A stretch of DNA of 64,000 nucleotides, taken from positions 1 to 64,000 of the forward strand of contig NZ_FNGE01000013.1 of NCBI RefSeq assembly GCF_900102885.1, in the 5' to 3' direction. The notes beneath the pieces were generated by a model, which was given only the letters and a program-made list of their open reading frames with translations, searched no databases and was not told the DNA's origin. Shown here piece by piece: positions 26,502 through 34,032 of this stretch (position 1 is its first letter; every line of letters starts with the position of its first letter). Source of the stretch: Paracoccus chinensis (GTDB lineage Bacteria; Pseudomonadota; Alphaproteobacteria; Rhodobacterales; Rhodobacteraceae). A program made the translations under genes and the position numbers.

Positions 26502-27162
26502 CACCCAGACGCTCCCGCTCGAGGCGGCGCTGCGGGCGGAACTGCCCCGCATCGCCGACGAGGAGGGCCGCATCCCGCCCGAGCGCGACCTCGCCGCGCG
26601 CTTCGGCGTGGGCCGCACGCGGCTGCGCCGGGCGCTGGCGGCGCTGGAAGGCGACGGGCTTCTGTTCCGCCGCCACGGCCTGGGCACCTTCACGGTGCCG
26701 CCGCCGGTGCCGGGGACGGGGCTGAGAAGCCTTGCCCGCAGCGTCACCCCCGGCGACGTGATGGAGGTGCGGATGGAGGTCGAGCCGGCGCTGGCCGCGC
26801 TGGCTGCCGAGCGCGCCACGGCCGAGGACGCCCGCGCCCTGCGCGACCTCATGGCCAACACCCTGACCGCCCGCAGCCCCGAGGGCTACGAGATCGCCGA
26901 CGCGATCTTCCACTTCCGCATTGCCGAACTGGCGCGGAACCCCCTGTTCCTGCGCGTCTATGATCAGATCCGGTCCATCCGCGAACAGTCGGACTGGGCC
27001 GCCTGGCGCGGCGACCGGCTGGACGCCGAGCGCATCCGGGAACTGGGCCAGCAGCACCAGGCCTTGGTGGACCACATCTCGGCCCATGACAGCGCCGGCG
27101 CCGCCCGCGCGATGGAGGGCCACCTGCTGAGCATCGCCCACCGGATGCGCCGCCGCCGCTGA
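26488..27162 (+). CDS. GntR-family (FadR subfamily) transcription regulator
   Basis: 224 residues with a TTG start, overlapping the end of the permease gene by 14 bases. The winged helix (IPPERDLAARFGVGRTRLRRALAALEGDG) is at residues ~28-60; the all-helical FCD ligand domain spans ~85-220 (EVRMEVEPALAALAAERAT, then QQHQALVDHISAHD with metal-binding His). The N-terminus is slightly shorter than usual for the class. Being last in the peptide-transport/hydrolase operon, it is the likely local repressor, with the inverted repeat at 18270-18288 as candidate site. Confidence 0.88.
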   Translation: MPAPDTQTLPLEAALRAELPRIADEEGRIPPERDLAARFGVGRTRLRRALAALEGDGLLFRRHGLGTFTVPPPVPGTGLRSLARSVTPGDVMEVRMEVEPALAALAAERATAEDARALRDLMANTLTARSPEGYEIADAIFHFRIAELARNPLFLRVYDQIRSIREQSDWAAWRGDRLDAERIRELGQQHQALVDHISAHDSAGAARAMEGHLLSIAHRMRRRR

Positions 27163-27439
27163 ACCGCTTCGGGCGGCCTTCCGCCTTCCTCCCTGCCGGA
27201 TAACATTTGATCGGTTCCGCTTTTGCCGAATTCTGGTTACGGCTGCGGCGCGGCATAGTCGCCGGAAAGCAGGGCGGTTTTCCGGCGCGGGCTTCCGCGG
27301 ACAGGCGCGATTGGATCGGAGCTCATTTCATTGCCGGGGTTCTTCATCTTCCACCCAGGGAAAAGCGCGAACGGTCCCGGATATCGACAAGATTCCCGCG
27401 CCCGCGTATCGCCCGGGCTCGGGCAGGGGGAACCCCGTG

Positions 27440-29332
27440 ATGGCGGACTGGATGAAACGAGATAACGACGTCCGGTCCCCGGGCTTCCTTTCGGGCGGCG
27501 GCGAGCTTGGCGGGCGCATCCGGTCCCGCGACTGGTCCGGCACGCCCCTGGGTCCGATCGACGAATGGCCGCAGGTGCTGCGGCTGGCGCTGTCGATCTG
27601 CCTGGATTCCAGCTTTCCGACCGCGATCTACTGGGGCCGCGACCTTCGCCTGCTTTACAACGACGCCTGGTCGCCCATCCCGGGCGAGCGTCACCCGGCC
27701 TGTCTCGGCCAGCCGGCGGCCGAGGTCTGGTCCGACATCTGGGACGTCGTGGGGCCGCAGCTGGCGCGGGTGATGGAAACCGGCGAGGGCTTTTCCGCCT
27801 TCGACCAGATGCTGCCGATCATGCGCGGCGGCGTGCAGCAGGAAACCTACTGGAACTACAGCTTCACGCCCATCCGCGACGAGGACGGAACCGTCGTCGG
27901 CGTCTTCAACCAGGGCCACGAGACGACCGAGGGGATCGTCGCCCGCCGCAAGGCCGAGGCCGAGATCGAGCGGCTGGGGCGGCTGTTCGCCCAGGCCCCC
28001 AGCGTGAACGCCATTCTCCGCGGCCCGTCGCATGTCTTCGAGGTCGTCAACGCCCCCTTCGAGCGGCTGGTGGGCAAGACGAACCTCGAAGGAAAGCGGG
28101 TCGCCGACGCCTTGCCCGAGCTTGTCCCGCAGGGTTTCCTGGACCTGCTCGACCGCGTCTATGCCACGGGCGTGCCTTATGTCGGCCGCGCCATCCCCGT
28201 GACCTTCCAGGGCCTCGGGGGCGAGGCGCCGCAGGAACGCATCGTGGACTTCGTCTACCAGCCGCTGGCGGACCCCGGCGACCTGGGGCAGGGGATCTTC
28301 GTCCAGGCGACGGACGTGACCGACGTCCTGCGCGCCGAGGCCGCCCTGCGCGAAAGCGAGGCGAAATACGAGGCGATCGTGAACTCGATCGACCAGATGA
28401 TCTGGTCGGCCCTGCCCAACGGCGACCACGACTACTTCAACGACCGCTGGTATGACTTCACGGGCGCGGCGCCCGGCTCGACCGATGGCGGCGGCTGGAA
28501 GGACATGTTCCACCCCGACGACCAGGAACGCGCCCGCGCGGCCTGGATGCACAGCGTCGCGACGGGCGAGCCTTATCACATCGAATACCGGCTGCGGCAC
28601 CGTTCGGGGCGCTACCGCTGGGTCGTCGGGCGGGCGCATTGCGTGCGCGGCGAGGACGAGGCGATCACGCGCTGGTTCGGCACCTGCACCGACATCCACG
28701 ACCTGAAGGAAGCGGAAGGAAAGCGCCAGCTTCTGCTGCGCGAGATGGATCACCGGGTGAAGAACCTGTTCTCGATCGCGCTGGGGATGATTTCCATGAC
28801 GGCGCGCAGCGCGCCCTCGGTCCCGGCGATGGCCGAGGCGCTGCGGGGCCGGCTGACGGCGCTGGCGCGGGCGCATGACCTCATCCGCTCGGCCCTGGGC
28901 GGCCAGGTCGGGCAGGGGCAGAGCACGTCCCTGCGCGCGCTGATCGAGAAGATCGTGCAGCCGCATCTCGGCGCGCCCGGCGACCCGCGGATGTCCTTCG
29001 AGGGCCCCGCCATCACGCTGGGGGAAAGCGCCTCGGTGGGCCTTGCGCTGATCTTCCACGAGCTTGCGACCAACGCTGCCAAGTATGGCGCGCTGTCCAC
29101 CGCCGAGGGCCGCATCGCCGTCACCTGGACGGTGTCGGAGGGCGAGCTGTCGCTGGACTGGGCCGAGGAGGTTGGCGGCGCCGGCATCACCCCGCCGAGC
29201 AGCCGGGGCTTCGGCAGCGAGCTTGCCCATGCAACCGCCTCGGACCAGCTTGGGGGCGGGATCGGGTTCGACTGGCAGCCGGGCGGGCTGATCGTCCACC
29301 TGTCCGCCGGGATGGACCAGCTGGCGCAGTGA
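27440..29332 (+). CDS. HWE-family sensor histidine kinase with PAS domains
   Basis: 630 residues from ATG after GGGGG. No membrane helix, so a cytoplasmic sensor. Three PAS-like segments lie at ~30-170, ~190-300 and ~320-430 (the last with QMIWSALPNGDHDYFNDRW, a typical HWE-associated PAS). The phospho-acceptor is His438 in REMDHRVKNLF, followed by the HWE ATPase core with ELATNAAKYGALS and the glycine loop RGFGSELAH. HWE kinases often feed the alphaproteobacterial general stress pathway (PhyR-NepR-EcfG) or light/redox sensing. No cognate response regulator is adjacent. The 277 bases upstream hold no motif I can name. Confidence 0.92.
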   Translation: MADWMKRDNDVRSPGFLSGGGELGGRIRSRDWSGTPLGPIDEWPQVLRLALSICLDSSFPTAIYWGRDLRLLYNDAWSPIPGERHPACLGQPAAEVWSDIWDVVGPQLARVMETGEGFSAFDQMLPIMRGGVQQETYWNYSFTPIRDEDGTVVGVFNQGHETTEGIVARRKAEAEIERLGRLFAQAPSVNAILRGPSHVFEVVNAPFERLVGKTNLEGKRVADALPELVPQGFLDLLDRVYATGVPYVGRAIPVTFQGLGGEAPQERIVDFVYQPLADPGDLGQGIFVQATDVTDVLRAEAALRESEAKYEAIVNSIDQMIWSALPNGDHDYFNDRWYDFTGAAPGSTDGGGWKDMFHPDDQERARAAWMHSVATGEPYHIEYRLRHRSGRYRWVVGRAHCVRGEDEAITRWFGTCTDIHDLKEAEGKRQLLLREMDHRVKNLFSIALGMISMTARSAPSVPAMAEALRGRLTALARAHDLIRSALGGQVGQGQSTSLRALIEKIVQPHLGAPGDPRMSFEGPAITLGESASVGLALIFHELATNAAKYGALSTAEGRIAVTWTVSEGELSLDWAEEVGGAGITPPSSRGFGSELAHATASDQLGGGIGFDWQPGGLIVHLSAGMDQLAQ

Positions 29333-29453
29333 CGGCCCCGGGCGGCACCCCCCGTGCCGTCGGGCTTGCTCCACCGGGAAAGCCGCGCCAAGTTCAGCCT
29401 CAGGCCCCGGCGCAAGGGAATCGGACCCGGGCGTCACAACAAGGGGGGACCCC

Positions 29454-29744
29454 ATGTGTCAGGTCTACGCAGGCCAGTGTCCCGAAAGCTATGAACCCGT
29501 CACCCGGCGACTGAGGCTCAGCGGCCATTCCACCAGCATCCGGCTGGAACGCAGCTTCTGGCGCATCCTCGACAGCATGGCCGCACGCGAGGGCATGACG
29601 ACGCCCGCCTTCATCTCGCGCCTGCATGACGAGGTGCAGGACATCCAGGGGGAAACGCGCAACTTCGCCTCGCTTCTGCGCTGCGCCTGCCTGATCGAGA
29701 CGCAGCAGGCGCGGAACACCCCGTTCGCCACCGCGGCCGAATAG
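29454..29744 (+). CDS. Ribbon-helix-helix domain protein (96 aa)
   Basis: ATG preceded by AGGGGGGA. The segment TRRLRLSGHSTSIRLERSFW gives the DNA-binding strand, and WRILDSMAAREGMTTPAFISRL the two helices of a ribbon-helix-helix fold, as in the RHH_4 family common in Rhodobacteraceae and Rhizobiales. The N-terminus has two Cys, and one more pair lies in LLRCACLIE. It may be a small repressor; no target is indicated. It is located between the sensor kinase and glyoxalase genes on the same strand. Confidence 0.8.
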   Translation: MCQVYAGQCPESYEPVTRRLRLSGHSTSIRLERSFWRILDSMAAREGMTTPAFISRLHDEVQDIQGETRNFASLLRCACLIETQQARNTPFATAAE

Positions 29745-29833
29745 GCCGAAACGTGAACCTGTAGTAACCTGCTACTGCCCGCCCCGCCGGACAGGCTGTA
29801 GTCTTGGGGAAACGGAAGAAGGGGAAGGGCACG

Positions 29834-30229
29834 ATGGCCAAGGCGATCCATTCGATGATCCGGGTGCTGGACGAGGCGCGCTCGGTCGAGTTCTACGACC
29901 GGGCCTTCGGGCTGAAGGTCGAGACGCGGCTGGATTTCCCGGCTTTCACGCTGGTCTACCTGCGCAACCCGGAGGCCGATTTCGAGCTTGAGCTGACGAT
30001 CAACAAGGACCGGACCGAGCCCTATGACCTGGGCGACGGCTACGGGCACCTGGCCTTCGTGGTGGACGAGCTGGAACCGGAACACGCGCGGCTGACGGAA
30101 CTGGGCTATGCCCCGCGCAAGCTGGTGGACTTCGCCCCCGCGGGCGAGGTGATCGCCCGCTTCTTCTTCATTGCCGACCCGGACGGCTATCAGATCGAGG
30201 TGCTGCAGCGGCAAGGCCGCTATCGCTGA
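29834..30229 (+). CDS. gloA: Glyoxalase I (lactoylglutathione lyase), VOC superfamily
   Basis: 131 residues starting at the ATG after GGGGAAGGG. It aligns closely with E. coli GloA: metal ligands His6, Glu53, His72 and Glu122 are all present, in IHSMIRV, ELELT, GYGHLAF and YQIEVLQ. The enzyme isomerises the methylglyoxal-glutathione adduct to lactoylglutathione. It lies upstream of a sugar-acid/alcohol dehydrogenase pair on the same strand, with a 44-base gap, so it may protect against reactive carbonyls formed during that oxidation. Confidence 0.9.
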   Translation: MAKAIHSMIRVLDEARSVEFYDRAFGLKVETRLDFPAFTLVYLRNPEADFELELTINKDRTEPYDLGDGYGHLAFVVDELEPEHARLTELGYAPRKLVDFAPAGEVIARFFFIADPDGYQIEVLQRQGRYR

Positions 30230-30273
30230 AGGCAAGGCCGCAGGGAGGCGGCCGGACCCAAGGGAGGAACAAC

Positions 30274-30795
30274 ATGAACAGGATCAACCGCGCCGGGATG
30301 ACCCGGCGCGAGCTTCTGGCGCGCAGCGTCGCGGCAGGGGGCAGCCTTCTTGTCGGCGCAAGCTGGGTCACGGAACGCGGGGCCGCCTGGGCGCTGGAGG
30401 TGACGGCGCTGAAGCCCGAAACGATGGCGACGCTGGTGCAGATGGCGCGCGACATCTATCCCCACGACCGCATCCCCGACGACCGCTATGCCGTCGCCGT
30501 CAAGGGCTATGACACCGCCGAAAAGGCCCCCATGGTCGAGGCGGGCATCGCCGCGCTGGACGCCGCCGCGCAGGGACAGGGCCATCCGGGCTACCTCGGC
30601 GCCCTGTGGGAGGCCGAGCGCGTGGCCGTCCTGAGGACCATCGAGAAGGGCGAGTTCTTCCGCACGATCCGCGCGGGCCTGGTCACCGACCTCTATAACC
30701 AGAAGGAAATCTGGCCCCTTTTCGGCTATGAAGGGGAAAGCTTCAGCCACGGCGGCTATATCGACCGCGGCTTCAACGACATCGCCTGGCTGTAA
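30274..30795 (+). CDS. Tat-exported small subunit, gluconate 2-dehydrogenase subunit 3 family
   Basis: 173 residues. The leader has a twin-arginine motif (MTRRELLARS) and a hydrophobic stretch (AAGGSLLVGASWV). The mature part has LVQMARDIYPHDRIPDDRYA and LYNQKEIWPLFGYEGESFSHGGYI, typical of the small subunits that accompany FAD/GMC dehydrogenases and carry them through the Tat pathway. The large subunit gene follows after 15 bases. It would act in the periplasm as chaperone and partner. Confidence 0.88.
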   Translation: MNRINRAGMTRRELLARSVAAGGSLLVGASWVTERGAAWALEVTALKPETMATLVQMARDIYPHDRIPDDRYAVAVKGYDTAEKAPMVEAGIAALDAAAQGQGHPGYLGALWEAERVAVLRTIEKGEFFRTIRAGLVTDLYNQKEIWPLFGYEGESFSHGGYIDRGFNDIAWL

Positions 30796-30810
30796 GGGAG
30801 GGACCGGACC

Positions 30811-32382
30811 ATGGCTGCTCCGTTCAGCAACACCGACGACAGCGTGGTCGTCATCATCGGCACCGGCGCGGGCGGCGGCACGCTTGCCAACGAGCTTGCG
30901 CAGAAGGGCATCTCCGTCGTGGCGCTGGAGGCCGGCGGCCGCTACCTGCCCGAGGATTACATCAACGACGAATGGGCAAGCTTCGCGCAGCTGGCCTGGC
31001 TGGACACCCGGCGGTCCGACGGCAGCTTCCGGCTGTCGCGGGACTTCGCGGGTCTGCCGTCCTGGATCGTCAAGGCGGTGGGCGGCACCACGACCCACTG
31101 GGCGGGCGCCTCGCTGCGCTTCCAGGAGCACGAATGGAAGGCGCTGACGACCTATGGCCGGGTGGACGGGGCGAGCCTTCTGGACTGGCCGATCGACGCG
31201 GCCGAGATGGATCCCTGGTACACCCTGGCCGAGGCCAAGATGGGCGTCACCCGCACCAACGGCCTGCCGGGCCTGCCGGGCAACAACAACTTCCTGGTGA
31301 TGGAAAAGGGCGCCAAGGACGTCGGCTACAGGGAAGTCCACACCGGCCGCATGGCGATCAACTCGCTGGAATACGGCGGCCGCCAGGCCTGCCAGCAGAC
31401 GGGCTTCTGCTTCCAGGGCTGCAAGTGGGGCGCCAAGTGGTCCACCGCCTATACCGAGATCCCCTTGGGCGAGGAGACCGGCAACCTGGAAGTGCGCGAA
31501 CGCTGCCACGCGGCGCGGATCGAGCATGACGACACCGGAAAGGTCACGGGCGTCGTTTATTTCGACAAGGACGGGGTGGAACAGCGGCAGGCGGCGCGGA
31601 TCGTCTGCGTGGCGGGCAACACCATCGAAAGCCCGCGGCTGCTGCTGAACTCGGCCTCGTCGATGTTCCCCGACGGGCTGGCCAATTCCTCGGGGCAGGT
31701 CGGGCGCAACTACATGCGCCATGTCACCGGCTCGGTCTACAGCATCTTCGAGCATCCCGTGCGGATGTGGCGCGGCACCACCATGGCCGGGATCATGCAG
31801 GACGAGGCGCGCCACGATCCCTCGCGCGGCTTCGTCGCGGGCTATGAACTGGAAACGCTGTCGCTGGGGCTGCCCTTCATGGCGGCCTTCCTCGATCCCG
31901 GCGCCTGGGGGCGCGAGTTCACGAGCGCGCTCGACGGCTACGAGAACATGGCCGGCATGTGGATCGTGGGCGAGGACATGCCCCAGGAAACCAACCGCAT
32001 CACGGTGGACACGGCCGTTCTGGACCAGTTCGGCCTGCCGACGCCGGTGGTCCATTACGACGACCACCCGAACGACGTGGCGATGCGCAACCACGCCTAT
32101 GAGCGCGGCATCGCGATCCACAGGGCCGCCGGGGCCGTGCGGTCGCTGCCGACGCCGCCCTATCCGTCCACCCACAACATCGGCACGAACCGGATGTCGG
32201 ACAACCCGCGCGACGGGGTGGTGAACCGCTGGGGGCAGTCCCACGACATCCCCAACCTGTTCGTGTCGGACGGCTCGCAGTTCACGACCGGGGCGGCCGA
32301 GAACCCGACCCTGACCATCGTGGCGCTGGCGATCCGCCAGGCCGACCACATCGCCCGCGAGATGGGCGCGGGCAACCTGTGA
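30811..32382 (+). CDS. GMC-family FAD dehydrogenase, gluconate/glucose-dehydrogenase-like large subunit
   Basis: 523 residues. FAD motif VVIIGTGAGGGTLANELAQKG at residues ~11-31, VGGTTTHWAGASLR for flavin contacts and a C-terminal GMC segment ending TVVALAIRQADHIA-like (TLTIVALAIRQADHI). Cys194, Cys200 and Cys204 in CQQTGFCFQGC resemble the motif that holds a [3Fe-4S] cluster in FAD-glucose dehydrogenases. It lacks its own export signal and probably travels with the upstream Tat protein. Known relatives pass electrons to a tri-haem cytochrome c subunit, which is not encoded here. Substrate may be gluconate, another sugar acid or an alcohol. Confidence 0.88.
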   Translation: MAAPFSNTDDSVVVIIGTGAGGGTLANELAQKGISVVALEAGGRYLPEDYINDEWASFAQLAWLDTRRSDGSFRLSRDFAGLPSWIVKAVGGTTTHWAGASLRFQEHEWKALTTYGRVDGASLLDWPIDAAEMDPWYTLAEAKMGVTRTNGLPGLPGNNNFLVMEKGAKDVGYREVHTGRMAINSLEYGGRQACQQTGFCFQGCKWGAKWSTAYTEIPLGEETGNLEVRERCHAARIEHDDTGKVTGVVYFDKDGVEQRQAARIVCVAGNTIESPRLLLNSASSMFPDGLANSSGQVGRNYMRHVTGSVYSIFEHPVRMWRGTTMAGIMQDEARHDPSRGFVAGYELETLSLGLPFMAAFLDPGAWGREFTSALDGYENMAGMWIVGEDMPQETNRITVDTAVLDQFGLPTPVVHYDDHPNDVAMRNHAYERGIAIHRAAGAVRSLPTPPYPSTHNIGTNRMSDNPRDGVVNRWGQSHDIPNLFVSDGSQFTTGAAENPTLTIVALAIRQADHIAREMGAGNL

Positions 32383-32389
32383 CGCGCGG

Positions 32390-32408
32390 CGGGGGGCCTG
32401 TTCCCCCG
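32390..32408 (+). terminator. Possible weak terminator after the GMC gene
   Basis: CGGGGG (32390-32395) pairs with CCCCCG (32403-32408) across a seven-base loop, followed by TCCTTTCC. It starts eight bases after the stop codon. Short and without a T-run, so only a weak candidate. Confidence 0.35.
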
Positions 32409-32440
32409 TCCTTTCCACCAGCCTTCGAAGGGGTTTCAGG

Positions 32441-32926
32441 ATGAGGTTTCTGTTCCCGGTCGTCGCGGCGGCCAGCATCGCGGCCCCGGCCCTTGCGCAG
32501 GAGGCCGCGCCCGATGTCGCGGCCCGGCTCGAGGCCATGACCTGCCGCGAGTTCCTGGCCCTTGACGCGGACGGCCAGGCCACGGTCAAGGCGGCGATGC
32601 TGGCCTATGCCTCGGGCGATTCCGTACCGGACACGCCCCTGCCCGCGCCGGGCGCCGGGCGCCAGGTCGTCGAGGACCGGACCGGCGTGCCCGAAACCGC
32701 GGCGGCCGAGGCGGCGCCCGAGACCGGGACCAAAGGCGGCACCGGCGCCCCCGAGGTCGTCGCGGGCGAGAACGAAAGCGGCAAGGTCACCCCCGACGGG
32801 ACCGAGGTATCCGTCACCGACGAGGGCGGCGACCGCCGGCTGCTCGCCATGCGGACCTCCTGCGAGGGCGGCCCGGATGCCCTGGCGCTGAACGCGCTGC
32901 GGGCGGCCTTCGGGAACAGCCTGTGA
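32441..32926 (+). CDS. Secreted HdeA-like protein with disordered middle (161 aa)
   Basis: A Sec signal peptide (MRFLFPVVAAASIAAPALAQ) is cleaved after residue ~20. The mature start, MTCREFLALDADGQATVKAAMLAYA, resembles HdeA/HdeB acid-stress chaperones, in which two Cys form the single disulfide. Here Cys35 and Cys141 are the only cysteines but are separated by ~80 disordered, Ala/Glu/Gly-rich residues, an insertion not seen in classical HdeA. Likely periplasmic. The following gene has a similar plan. HdeA assignment is tentative. Confidence 0.65.
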   Translation: MRFLFPVVAAASIAAPALAQEAAPDVAARLEAMTCREFLALDADGQATVKAAMLAYASGDSVPDTPLPAPGAGRQVVEDRTGVPETAAAEAAPETGTKGGTGAPEVVAGENESGKVTPDGTEVSVTDEGGDRRLLAMRTSCEGGPDALALNALRAAFGNSL

Positions 32927-33080
32927 CAGCCGCCCGTCCCGGTACGCGCCTGAACGGGGCGGGAACCGGGACCGGGGCCGGAGGCGGGGACGCCCTCGCA
33001 CCGCCGTCGCCGGGCAGGGTCCGCCTCGTCGCGCCCCTGTCCGCAGTCTCGCGCAGATCCATCCGGGAGGAGTTCCAGCC

Positions 33081-33665
33081 ATGTCACATCGCCTGACCGT
33101 CGCCGCCTGTCTTGCCCTGCCGCTGCTGGCCGGAACCGCCTGGGCCCAGGGCGCGCCCCAGACCGTCGGGGTCGGGGTCGAGGGCACCGTGGTCGAGGTG
33201 CCCGTCGATCTGGCCGCCCGCGCCTGCGGCGTCAGCGCCGAGACGCTGCTTCAGCAATGGGAGGAACTCGACACGCAGATGGCGACCATGGCGGCGACCT
33301 CGGTCGCGGCGGATGCCACCGACCTTGCGCCCGTGGCCTCGCCCGAGGACACGCAGCGCGCCTCGGGCGTGGGTCCCACCGAGCAGCCGGTCCCGAGCGC
33401 GGACCCCTCGGGAACGCAGGCGCTGGCCGAAACGCAGGCCGGGCCTTCGGCGGGCGACCAGACCAGCGCGGCGGTGGCGGGCGCCAGCGGCGACCTGTCC
33501 CCGGTGGTCGAGGCCGCCGCGCCCGACGCCAGCGCCGCCGAGAACCCGCAGAAGGCGCTGGAAGGGGACGCCGCCCCCGCCGAGGGCACGGCCCTGTCCA
33601 AGGCCGCCGTCTGCCAGATCGACGCGGCCAGGGCGGCCGAACTGGGGATCGAGACGCCCCGCTGA
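33081..33665 (+). CDS. Secreted protein with two terminal Cys modules and long disordered linker (194 aa)
   Basis: ATG after GGGAGGAG. Signal peptide MSHRLTVAACLALPLLAGTAWA. After it, an ordered segment with ARACGVSAETLLQQW (Cys49), then ~110 disordered residues rich in Ala, Ser, Pro, Glu and Gln, then KAAVCQIDAARAAELG with a second cysteine. Similar in plan to the gene before it: two short cysteine-bearing ends joined by an expanded linker. I recognise a Rhodobacteraceae-type hypothetical periplasmic protein but no function. The 154-base gap upstream contains no motif I can name. Confidence 0.65.
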   Translation: MSHRLTVAACLALPLLAGTAWAQGAPQTVGVGVEGTVVEVPVDLAARACGVSAETLLQQWEELDTQMATMAATSVAADATDLAPVASPEDTQRASGVGPTEQPVPSADPSGTQALAETQAGPSAGDQTSAAVAGASGDLSPVVEAAAPDASAAENPQKALEGDAAPAEGTALSKAAVCQIDAARAAELGIETPR

Positions 33666-34032
33666 CCCCATCCCTGCGGCGCGGCCCGCAAGAGCTGATG
33701 CTGCCGCCTTCGTTGACGGCGGCAAGCCGGGGCGTGGCCGGATAAAGAATGGCCCGCGCCATGCCCGGTCAGGGGTTCCGCACGCTCGCGCCCACCGTCT
33801 CGAAGGCTCCGCACATCGGCGCCCGTCTTCCGCAGGTCGTCCGGGCGGAAGCCGTGGCGCAGGACGTGTTCACCAGAGAGGGCAGCCCCCAGGTCGCACA
33901 CCGCCAGCACCCGCCCGGGTCCGGTCGCGGCGCGGCTTCCCCGGCACCGGCCATGCCGCGGGAGCGTGAACCATATCCTCTCCCTGCCGTTGTAACGGGC
34001 AAGACAGACTGCCAGGGAAGGCCCAGGGACTC
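33666..34032. other. Intergenic region upstream of the BetT-type transporter gene
   Basis: About 370 bases without a supported gene. It holds a hairpin (TGCCGCC at 33702-33708 with GGCGGCA at 33718-33724, no T-run) that may end transcription of the secreted-protein gene. It also holds an EcfG-like promoter at 33967-33991. Frames open across it give low-complexity, arginine/proline-rich peptides and are not convincing. Confidence 0.45.
33967..33991 (+). promoter_or_regulatory. EcfG-like (general stress) promoter upstream of betT
   Basis: TGAAC, 16 bases, CGTT: one mismatch from the alphaproteobacterial general-stress sigma consensus GGAAC-N16/17-CGTT. It is placed about 40 bases before the transporter start, so the message would begin near 34000. 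An osmoprotectant transporter is a sensible target. Confidence 0.45.

Noticed and set aside
23541..26861. A 1106-codon open frame on the minus strand
   Set aside because: It is the antisense of the dppC, GGT-family, TauE and GntR genes. Its product is Arg/Gln/His-rich without any fold pattern, a known artefact of very GC-rich coding DNA.
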